Source: Bacillota bacterium
GTDB lineage: Bacteria; Bacillota; Sulfobacillia; JAJZYS01; JAJYTV01
Length of the DNA stretch: 5,255 nt
Direction of reading: 5' to 3'
Assembly: GCA_021786135.1 (NCBI GenBank)
Contig: JAJYNV010000422.1
Span: forward strand, 1-5,255
The translations under genes and the position numbers were made by a program. A model generated the notes under the pieces. It was given only the letters and a program-made list of their open reading frames with translations, was not told where the DNA came from and ran no database searches. Shown piece by piece: positions 1 to 5,255 of the stretch. Positions within the stretch are counted from its first letter, which is position 1; the number at the start of each line of letters is the position of its first letter.

Positions 1-2
1 GC

Positions 3-1802
3 AACGCCGGGCTCATGGGCGAGCAGGGCCTCGCGGACCACATGCACCGCCTCGAAGCCCGACTCGACGACCTTCGTTCGGGCCGGGTCGCCTTGACGCC
101 CGCCATGATCCAGGCGGTGCTCTCCGGCATCGACACGATGCGGGAGCTTCTCGCGCTCTTTGCCCGCGGCGAGTCGCCCGCGGCCGCCGCAGTGACGGAA
201 GTAGCCGCTGCGGCAGCGGTGGAGGCCGAAGGAGACCTCGAGATCATTGCGCATTCTGCGCCAGCAGGAGGCGCGCGCTACCGCGTGCGCCTCGAGGTGA
301 GCGCCGACTGCCCCATGCCGGCCGTACGCGTGTTCCAGGCGTACCAGGCCCTGTCGCGGGTCGGCCGCATCGAGTCGAGCCAGCCCGCTCAGGAATCGCT
401 GGCGCAGTTTGAAGGCCGTGCGGCTGAACTCCTCCTGGTGCTGGACCCCTCGGTGGTCCCCAAGTCCGCCACCGAGGAGATTACGGCGGCACTCGAAGGC
501 GTCGAGGACATCGGCCTCACAAGGGCCGAGGAGGAGAAGCCCCTAGCAGTTGCCCCGACACAGAGCGCCAGCGGCTCCGGCGGCGGGGGCGCGACGGAGG
601 GACTCGAGCAAGCCGGCGCCCAGACGGTGCGCGTGCGGGTCGATCTCCTCGACCACCTGATGAATCTCGTCGGCGAACTCGTGCTGGACCGCACGCGGGT
701 CGCGGACCTCATCAGCCACCTCGAGAGCGAGGACAAGAACCAGGACCAGGAAGAGATCCGAGGCGAACTCTCGCGTACGTCGGTGCACCTCGGCCGGGTG
801 ACCCTCGATCTGCAGGAGACCATCATGAAGGCCAGGATGCTGCCGATCGAGCATCTCTTCCGGCGCTATCCGCGCCTCGTGCGCGATCTCGGTCAGAAGG
901 CCGGCAAGAAAGTACAGTTCGAGATGTCCGGCCTTGACACCGAGCTCGACCGCATGGTGATGGACGAACTCGGCGATCCTCTGACGCACCTCTTGCGCAA
1001 TGCGGTGGACCATGGCATCGAGCGCGCCGACGCGCGCCGGGCCGCCGGCAAGCCCGAGACCGGCCGGGTGCAGCTGCGGGCAGGCACCGAGGAGGGCTAC
1101 ATCGTCATCGAGCTCGTGGATGACGGCGGTGGCATCGATGTGCAGAGGGTCAAGGAAGTGGCCCTGCAGCGGGGTGTGATCACCTCTGAGCAGGCCGAGC
1201 AGTTGACGGAGCGGGAAGCCCAGGAGCTCATCTTCGCCCCCGGCTTCTCGACCGCGAGCGAGGTCACGGAGATTTCCGGGCGCGGCGTCGGCCTCGACGC
1301 CGTGCGCAGCTCGCTCGAGCGTCTCTCGGGTCTCATCGAGATCGTCAGCCGCCGCGGCGAGGGTACGACGTTCCGGCTGCGCATCCCGCTCACCCTGGCA
1401 ATCATGCGGGCCCTCCTGGTGCGCACAGGGGAGGAGATCTACGCCCTGCCGCTGAGCGCCGTGCGTCAGATCGTGAAGCTCACCGATCAGAATGTCCAGC
1501 AGACCTACGGCCGCACGCTTCTGGCCGATCGCGGCCAGCTCATACCGCTGCAGGGCCTCGCCAAGCTCTATGGCGTCGCCGATCACGAGGGCGAGAGCTT
1601 CGCGGTCGTCGTGGGCAGCGGCCGGCAGCAGGTGGCACTGCGGGTCGAGGCCCTGCTGGGCGAGCAGGAGATCGTGCTCAAGTCGTTCGGCGACTTCCTC
1701 GGCGCCGTGCCCGGGCTGACCGGCGCGACGATCCTGGGCGACGGGCAGCTTGCCCTCGTCACCGACGTACGCTTCTTCCTCCAGGGGAAGGAGGCGTCAT
1801 GA
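3..1802 (+). CDS. cheA: Chemotaxis histidine kinase CheA, 5'-truncated by the window edge
   Basis: CheA autophosphorylates under receptor control in the cytoplasmic signalling array and passes phosphate to CheY and CheB. The frame is open from base 3 and starts N-A-G-L-M-G, the end of the Hpt H-box (H-x-x-K-G-[NS]-A-G). The phospho-accepting His should lie about five codons upstream, so the ATG at base 15 is internal. Counting from base 3: Hpt remainder 1-55; Ala-rich linker; CheY-binding P2 domain about 92-176 (ADCPMPAVRVF resembles Thermotoga CheA); Gly-rich linker; P3 dimerisation helices about 205-290, including MKARMLPIEHLF; HATPase with N box HLLRNAVDHGIE (329-340), G1 DDGGGID (373-379), F box FAPGFST (411-417) and G2 GRGVGLD (426-432); CheW-like P5 about 470-595. 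All kinase motifs look intact. The stop overlaps the cheC start as ATGA, so the genes are probably translationally coupled. No cheW partner is visible here. Confidence 0.97.
   Translation, partial: NAGLMGEQGLADHMHRLEARLDDLRSGRVALTPAMIQAVLSGIDTMRELLALFARGESPAAAAVTEVAAAAAVEAEGDLEIIAHSAPAGGARYRVRLEVSADCPMPAVRVFQAYQALSRVGRIESSQPAQESLAQFEGRAAELLLVLDPSVVPKSATEEITAALEGVEDIGLTRAEEEKPLAVAPTQSASGSGGGGATEGLEQAGAQTVRVRVDLLDHLMNLVGELVLDRTRVADLISHLESEDKNQDQEEIRGELSRTSVHLGRVTLDLQETIMKARMLPIEHLFRRYPRLVRDLGQKAGKKVQFEMSGLDTELDRMVMDELGDPLTHLLRNAVDHGIERADARRAAGKPETGRVQLRAGTEEGYIVIELVDDGGGIDVQRVKEVALQRGVITSEQAEQLTEREAQELIFAPGFSTASEVTEISGRGVGLDAVRSSLERLSGLIEIVSRRGEGTTFRLRIPLTLAIMRALLVRTGEEIYALPLSAVRQIVKLTDQNVQQTYGRTLLADRGQLIPLQGLAKLYGVADHEGESFAVVVGSGRQQVALRVEALLGEQEIVLKSFGDFLGAVPGLTGATILGDGQLALVTDVRFFLQGKEAS
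1788..1794 (+). promoter_or_regulatory. Shine-Dalgarno of cheC
   Basis: AAGGAGG lies inside the end of cheA, four bases before the ATG at 1799. It is the strong site that fixes the cheC start. The frame is open further upstream within cheA but contains no CheC-like residues there. Confidence 0.8.
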
Positions 1803-2317
1803 GGCAGGGCGCCGATCCCCACGCCCTCGGCCCGGTGCTCGCCGACCTCCTAGGCGTTCCCGTGGAGCTGAGCGAGCAGGACGGGGAGGCGCTGGTCCTG
1901 AGAGACCTGCCGAGCCTGGCGGGGCCGCCCGAGAATCCCGCCGTCGCGGTCTATCTCAGCGACGAGAGCGGTGAAGGGGCGCAGGTCCTGCTGCTCTTTC
2001 CACTCTGGGATGCGAGGGCTCTTGGCGACCTCATGTTGGGCGAGGGAGCGAGTTCCGCCGACATTCTGGATGCCTGCCGCGAGATCGGCAACGTCCTCGC
2101 GGGGCGCTTCATGTCGGACCTTGCGGACTCCGTGCGCCGCCGCCTGACGCCTACGACACCCCTCTCGACGGTGGACATGGCCGGAGCGGTGATCAGCTCG
2201 GTACTGGCAAGTTCGCCAGCGGGCACGCGCGTGTCGAGCCTCGGCATCCGTCTCCATACCGCCGAATGCACGATAGGCGCCACACTTCTCATCCTGCAAG
2301 CGGAGACGGTGCGATGA
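1799..2317 (+). CDS. cheC: CheC-family CheY-P phosphatase with a single active-site motif
   Basis: CheC removes phosphate from CheY-P in the cytoplasm and binds CheD. The 172-residue product is shorter than usual CheC (about 200-210). The key match is residues 92-104, ACREIGNVLAGRF-like, which carries the E-x-x-N phosphatase signature (E95, N98) in the EIGN-[IV]-LAG form typical of the second CheC helix. Residues 125-131 (VDMAGAV) match the conserved CheC segment that follows, and D126 aligns with the Bacillus subtilis CheC Asp149 needed for CheD binding. The N-terminal helix (about 8-20, ALGPVLADLLGVPVEL) aligns with the first CheC helix, but its E-x-x-N is missing. The C-terminus also ends early, after LLILQAETVR. 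CheX is the main alternative, because it too has one motif. The LAG and DMAGA segments favour CheC. ATGA overlaps join the gene to cheA and cheD. Confidence 0.85.
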   Translation: MRQGADPHALGPVLADLLGVPVELSEQDGEALVLRDLPSLAGPPENPAVAVYLSDESGEGAQVLLLFPLWDARALGDLMLGEGASSADILDACREIGNVLAGRFMSDLADSVRRRLTPTTPLSTVDMAGAVISSVLASSPAGTRVSSLGIRLHTAECTIGATLLILQAETVR

Positions 2318-2793
2318 CGCGCTCTCTGCCGCTTGGCCTCGGAGAGGTGCGGTTGACGAAGGACCAGCAGGACCAGCTCTGCGTCTTCGGCCTCGGCTCG
2401 TGCGTCGCGGTCTTCCTGTACGCGCCAGGGGCGTCGGCTGTCGCAGCCGCGCACGTCGTACTGCCGAAGAGCCCCGGTACGGGAGATGCGGGGACCGTCG
2501 AACCTGGCCGGTATGCGGACCAGGCGGTTCCTCTGCTCGTCGCCGAGATGGCGAAAGCCGGCGTGCTGCGTTCCACGGTGCGCGCCGCCATCGCCGGAGG
2601 TGCCGCGGTGCTCGGTTTCACGAGCGCCATCGGCGAGCAGAACATCCAGGCGGTGCGCCGCGAGCTCGAACTGCAGCATATCCAGGTCGAACAGGAGGAC
2701 GTCGGCGGAACGCGCGGCCGTTCGGTCCTGTTCAACGCCATCGAGCGCCGACTCGAGGTGCGGGTGCTTTCTGCGCCCAACTTCAACATCTGA
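2314..2793 (+). CDS. cheD: Chemoreceptor glutamine deamidase CheD
   Basis: CheD converts specific receptor glutamines to glutamates, and its binding to CheC links deamidation to CheY-P. The product is 159 residues, normal for the family. GLGSCV at 26-31 supplies the nucleophile C30, and AAAHVVLP at 45-51 supplies H47. Their 17-residue spacing equals that of Thermotoga CheD (C27/H44). Further family blocks are RYADQAVPLL (67-75), IAGGA (93-97), IGEQN (106-110) and EDVGGTRGR (128-136). The triad Thr, six residues before the Cys in Thermotoga CheD, is Val (V24) here. I chose the ATG at 2314 because it overlaps the cheC stop as ATGA and has GGAGA at 2302-2306. The in-frame ATG at 2266 would add 16 residues unlike CheD. 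A 40-base gap follows before cheB. Confidence 0.93.
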   Translation: MTRSLPLGLGEVRLTKDQQDQLCVFGLGSCVAVFLYAPGASAVAAAHVVLPKSPGTGDAGTVEPGRYADQAVPLLVAEMAKAGVLRSTVRAAIAGGAAVLGFTSAIGEQNIQAVRRELELQHIQVEQEDVGGTRGRSVLFNAIERRLEVRVLSAPNFNI

Positions 2794-2833
2794 TCTTTCC
2801 GCGGAGTTCGGCCTCTTCAGGAGGTTCAAGGCC
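2794..2833 (+). promoter_or_regulatory. cheB leader with Shine-Dalgarno and a possible small hairpin
   Basis: This 40-base gap is the first real spacer in the operon. AGGAGG at 2819-2824, nine bases before the ATG at 2834, sets the cheB start. GGCCT (2810-2814) can pair with AGGCC (2829-2833), which would put the Shine-Dalgarno in a 14-base loop right before the start codon. A rival stem, CCTC (2812-2815) with GAGG (2821-2824), would cover it. Both stems are short and may be chance. I see no promoter. Confidence 0.5.
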
Positions 2834-3910
2834 ATGCTTCAGGGTACTGTGCGTGTCCTCATCTGCGATGATTCCGCCGTTGCCCGCCAGTTCATCGCGC
2901 GTGCCGTGGAAGGCGTCCCGGGCATCGACATCGCCGGGCGCGCCAGCAGCGGTGAAGAGGCTGTGCGCATGGTGGGGATCGTCAAGCCGGACGTCATCAC
3001 GATGGATGTCGAGATGCCGGGCATGGGCGGCATCGAGGCGGTCCGCCGGATCATGAGGGAGGCTCCTACGCCGATCCTGATGGTCTCGAGCCTGACGCAC
3101 GAGGGCAGCCGCGTCACCATGGAGGCGCTCAATGCGGGCGCCCTCGACTTCGTACCGAAGCCCGCGAACCAGGAAGAAGCGCACCATCTTGGCGCCATAG
3201 TGGCGGAGAAGATCCTGCAGCTCGGAGAGAGAGGACGCCAGGCGCTCCTGCTACAAACGCGCCAGGGAGCCCAGGCGATGACGGCGCCCGTGCCGCCCCC
3301 GCCGCCGGTGCCGGTGGCGGCCCCACGCGGCGCGGCACCGCCGCTCGTCATCATCGGTTCCTCCACAGGCGGCCCAAGGGCGCTCTTCAGCGTCGTGCCG
3401 AGGCTGCCGAGGGATTTTCACGCGAGCGTGCTCATCGTCCAGCATATGCCGCCCGGCTTCACCAAGTCCCTTGCGGAGCGCCTCAATGAGCAGGGGCCCC
3501 TTCCCGCGCGCGAGGCGGAAGAAGGCGAAGAGCTGAGGCGGGCCGTCGTGCGGGTGGCACCGGCCGGACACCATCTGGTGGTGGCGGGCAGACTGCTCAA
3601 ACTGCAGGACACCCCGACCGAGCACGGCGTCCGCCCGGCCGTGGACGTCACCCTGCGCACGGCGGCCGCGAGCTATCCCGGGCCGGTCGTGACGGCGATT
3701 CTCACGGGCATGGGTCGTGACGGCACGGATGGAGCACGCCGCGTGCACGAGATCGGCGGGCGCGTGATTGCGGAGTCCGAGCGGACGGCTCTCATCTACG
3801 GCATGCCGAAGTCGGTCGTGGAGGCAGGCGTCGCCGATAGCATCTCGGACCTCGGCAGCGTCGCCGATGAAATCACCCGCTTCGTGGAGGAGGCATCCCG
3901 TGCCCGCTGA
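2834..3910 (+). CDS. cheB: Protein-glutamate methylesterase/deamidase CheB
   Basis: CheB removes methyl groups from receptor glutamates and can deamidate glutamines. Phosphorylation by CheA activates it, closing the adaptation loop. The 358 residues form an N-terminal receiver domain (about 5-122) with acidic pocket D12/D13, phospho-acceptor D58 in MDVEMPGM, switch Ser S85 in MVSSLT and K109 in VPKP. A Pro/Ala-rich linker follows (about 150-170, with five consecutive prolines at 154-158). The catalytic domain (about 170-355) has GSSTGG with S177, QHMP with H204 and GMGRDG with D296, the expected Ser-His-Asp triad. The start is set by the Shine-Dalgarno at 2819-2824. The frame is open further upstream, but there it only overlaps cheD. 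The 3' end overlaps cheR by 11 bases. All catalytic and phospho-relay residues are present, so it should be active. Confidence 0.97.
   Translation: MLQGTVRVLICDDSAVARQFIARAVEGVPGIDIAGRASSGEEAVRMVGIVKPDVITMDVEMPGMGGIEAVRRIMREAPTPILMVSSLTHEGSRVTMEALNAGALDFVPKPANQEEAHHLGAIVAEKILQLGERGRQALLLQTRQGAQAMTAPVPPPPPVPVAAPRGAAPPLVIIGSSTGGPRALFSVVPRLPRDFHASVLIVQHMPPGFTKSLAERLNEQGPLPAREAEEGEELRRAVVRVAPAGHHLVVAGRLLKLQDTPTEHGVRPAVDVTLRTAAASYPGPVVTAILTGMGRDGTDGARRVHEIGGRVIAESERTALIYGMPKSVVEAGVADSISDLGSVADEITRFVEEASRAR
3886..3893 (+). promoter_or_regulatory. Shine-Dalgarno of cheR, deciding a GTG start
   Basis: GGAGGAGG inside the end of cheB lies six bases before the GTG at 3900. This strong site, together with the CheR-like sequence beginning at that codon, supports GTG over the in-frame ATG at 3768, which would overlap cheB by about 140 bases. 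Confidence 0.8.
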
Positions 3911-4670
3911 CGACTACCTCGGACTGCAGCAGGCCGTGCGCCAGCGGCTGGGGCTCGATCTCAGCCACTATAAACGGGAGCAGATGGAGCGCAGGCTGCG
4001 GGCTTATGCCCAGCAGCACGGCTACGGCAACCTCGAGGGCCTGGCCAAGGCGATGGGGCGCGAGGCGTCGCTCGGCCAGGAACTTCTCTCCTACCTGACG
4101 ATCCACGTCTCAGAGTTCTTCCGCGATCCAGACTTCTTCACCCGCCTGCGCGAGCTTCTCAGCACGTTGCCGGCCACGAAACCTCTCGAGGTGTGGAGCG
4201 CCGGTTGTTCCATCGGCGCCGAGGCGTACTCGCTCGCGATGCTGCTCCTCGAGGAGCGCGGCGCTACCATGGCCCGCGTTCTCGCGACCGACATCGACGA
4301 GAGGAGCCTCGAGCGGGCCAAGGCCGGCGTCTATCGCGAGGATGAGCTCAAGAAGGTGGACAAGGAGCGCCTGAGGCGCTATTTCGTCCAGAGCGGGACC
4401 GAGTTCCGCGTTCAGGAAGATCTGAGGCGCCTGATCACGTTTCGCCACCACGACCTCCTGCAAGACCCCTATCCCGAGCGTCAGGACCTGATTCTCTTCC
4501 GCAACGTCGCCATCTACTTCACCGAGTCCGCGAAGGCCCAGGTGCTCCTGGGCTTCAGCCAGGCGCTGGCCCCGCACGGCCTCCTCATGGTGGGGGCCAC
4601 GGAGGCGATCCTGCGTCCGAATGAGGTTGGACTCCGCCAGGTGCGGCCGTTCTTCTTCGCGCGCGCCTGA
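3900..4670 (+). CDS. cheR: Chemoreceptor glutamate O-methyltransferase CheR
   Basis: CheR transfers methyl groups from S-adenosylmethionine to receptor glutamates, opposing CheB. From the GTG start the product is 256 residues. The N-terminal helical domain (about 5-75) ends in LTIHVSEFFRDP, the family SAM-pocket/FFR segment (R75). The Rossmann domain has VWSAGCSIGAEAYSLA (98-113), where the common GCSTGEEPYS is altered but the second Glu (E108) is kept. It then has ATDID (129-133, D131 contacting SAM by family analogy) and DLILFRNVAIYF (196-207), which matches the usual DLILCRNVLIYF with Phe replacing Cys. VGATE (231-235) and the Phe-rich end FFFARA complete the fold. The beta-subdomain loop between RRYF and VQEDL is several residues shorter than in enteric CheR, suggesting a form that does not need a receptor pentapeptide tether (inference). 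It overlaps cheB by 11 bases. Confidence 0.96.
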   Translation: MPADDYLGLQQAVRQRLGLDLSHYKREQMERRLRAYAQQHGYGNLEGLAKAMGREASLGQELLSYLTIHVSEFFRDPDFFTRLRELLSTLPATKPLEVWSAGCSIGAEAYSLAMLLLEERGATMARVLATDIDERSLERAKAGVYREDELKKVDKERLRRYFVQSGTEFRVQEDLRRLITFRHHDLLQDPYPERQDLILFRNVAIYFTESAKAQVLLGFSQALAPHGLLMVGATEAILRPNEVGLRQVRPFFFARA

Positions 4671-4721
4671 CCGAGAGGAAACGCGCCGTCGCTTGCGAAC
4701 CGGTGGTCTAGACGGTTTCTG

Positions 4722-4727
4722 AAGGGA
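4722..4727 (+). promoter_or_regulatory. Probable Shine-Dalgarno of the ATPase gene, favouring a TTG start
   Basis: AAGGGA lies nine bases before the TTG at 4737. It is weaker than the sites of the other genes here. The next in-frame start, ATG at 4773, has no recognisable site and would remove the first strand of the N-terminal domain. Confidence 0.45.
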
Positions 4728-4736
4728 CGTGCCCGG

Positions 4737-5255
4737 TTGCCCTACGAACCGCTCAGCAACCTGCGGGTGCGGATGCGCATCAAGGACCGCGGTCCCGGTT
4801 ACACCTCCTGCCCTGTGACGGCGGGGGGAGGCCGGTCCCTGCTTGTTCAGGTGCCGCGCGGCGATGGGGGGTTGCCCTGGGTACCGCCAGGCACAGAGGT
4901 GGAATTACTGCGCAAGGACGGGCTGAGGGCGGCCCAGGGCGTCGTGCGGGCCCGGTCGCTGCGCCCTGTGCCCAGTTTCGCGGTGGAACTCAGTGAGCCC
5001 GTGCTCCAGGATGTCCTCCACCAGCCCAAGGAGGGGCGCGCGATTCTGGTTACGGGCGGCAAGGGCGGCTCGGGCAAGACGTTCGTATCGACCGGCCTCT
5101 CCGTGCTGCTTGCCCAGCAGGGCGCCCGCGTGGCTCTGATCGATGCGGATCTCGGCACCGCCGACATCGCCGTGAACCTGGGCCTGCCGCGCGAGCCGCA
5201 TCTTGGCCACGTGCTCGACCACAAAGTGGCGAGCCGGGAGGCACTGCAGGTCGGC
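4737..5255 (+). CDS. MinD/FlhG-family ATPase with a YcgR-type N-terminal domain, 3'-truncated
   Basis: The 173 visible residues hold two parts. Residues about 6-88 look like the N-terminal beta-barrel of YcgR/MotI flagellar-brake proteins: a Y-T-S-x-P-V turn (22-27), a strand ending in V-Q-V-P (37-40), P-P-G-T-E-V-E-L (50-57), a Q-G-V-V-R-A-R strand (67-73) and S-F-A-V-E-L (80-85). The PilZ domain that normally follows is replaced, after a short linker (89-101), by a ParA/MinD-type ATPase. This has the deviant Walker A GGKGGSGKT (107-115; signature K109, phosphate-binding K114) and LIDADLGTADIAVNLGL (134-150), as in FlhG/MinD. The FlhG DQAxxLR N-terminal motif is absent. The gene follows cheR at 66 bases with no terminator, so it is probably in the same operon. 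The setting favours flagellar or chemotaxis-array placement or number control (inference). A plain MinD, ParA or CpaE-like ATPase remains possible. The TTG start is likely but not certain. The ATPase assignment is firm; the N-terminal one is moderate. Confidence 0.8.
   Translation, partial: MPYEPLSNLRVRMRIKDRGPGYTSCPVTAGGGRSLLVQVPRGDGGLPWVPPGTEVELLRKDGLRAAQGVVRARSLRPVPSFAVELSEPVLQDVLHQPKEGRAILVTGGKGGSGKTFVSTGLSVLLAQQGARVALIDADLGTADIAVNLGLPREPHLGHVLDHKVASREALQVG

Noticed and set aside
15..17. ATG at base 15 as the start of CheA
   Set aside because: The in-frame residues before it (N-A-G-L) continue the Hpt H-box, so the gene begins outside the window.
543..1586. A long open frame on the minus strand opposite cheA (347 codons)
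   Set aside because: It is a shadow of GC-rich codon use on the other strand. It has no recognisable domain and fully overlaps a certain gene.
2486..2833. Upstream extension of the cheB frame within cheD
   Set aside because: The frame is open but lies entirely over cheD and its gap. The strong Shine-Dalgarno and the receiver domain start both place cheB at 2834.
237..4313. Eleven CTCGAG palindromes by eye, against about two expected from base composition
   Set aside because: Most are explained by in-frame Leu-Glu pairs (CTC GAG) and a general liking for CTC leucine codons, and they show no regular spacing or placement.
4697..4719. Possible hairpin (AACCG/CGGTT around TCTAGA) between cheR and the ATPase gene
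   Set aside because: The stem is only five base pairs with a ten-base loop, and no T-run follows. It does not support a terminator.
4847..5224. Open frames on the minus strand opposite the ATPase gene
   Set aside because: They overlap the Walker A region of a clear + strand gene, and their products are low-complexity and rich in Arg, Ser and Pro.

Overview
The window is a tightly packed chemotaxis operon, all on the + strand, from a GC-rich bacterium (about two thirds G+C by eye, with codon third positions mostly G or C). Five chemotaxis genes in the order cheA (5' end cut off), cheC, cheD, cheB, cheR are followed by the first part of a MinD/FlhG-type ATPase that runs off the right edge. The pairing of cheC and cheD with a Thermotoga/Bacillus-style CheA (its CheY-binding domain is of the Thermotoga type) points away from the enteric chemotaxis system. 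It suggests a Bacillota-like or other deeply branching, GC-rich motile bacterium. I cannot fix the phylum from this sequence.

Layout: bases 3-1802 encode CheA without the first part of its Hpt domain. The stop of cheA overlaps the start of cheC (1799-2317) as ATGA, and cheC overlaps cheD (2314-2793) in the same way. A 40-base gap holds the Shine-Dalgarno of cheB (2834-3910). The last 11 bases of cheB overlap cheR (3900-4670), which starts at GTG. A 66-base gap with no convincing terminator or promoter separates cheR from the ATPase gene, whose best start is a TTG at 4737. Nothing else of note fills the gaps.

How the genes work together: CheA phosphorylates CheY (not in this window) and CheB. 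CheR methylates receptor glutamates, CheB removes those methyl groups and deamidates, and CheD deamidates receptor glutamines. CheC dephosphorylates CheY-P and binds CheD. Thus kinase, phosphatase and the whole adaptation machinery lie together. No cheW, cheY or receptor gene is visible here.

Main points of interest: (1) the last gene appears to fuse a YcgR-type flagellar-brake N-terminal beta-barrel, without its PilZ domain, to a deviant-Walker MinD/FlhG ATPase; (2) CheC keeps only the second of its two usual phosphatase motifs; (3) CheD has Val where the catalytic-triad Thr is expected; (4) the CheD-docking Asp of CheC is nevertheless retained.
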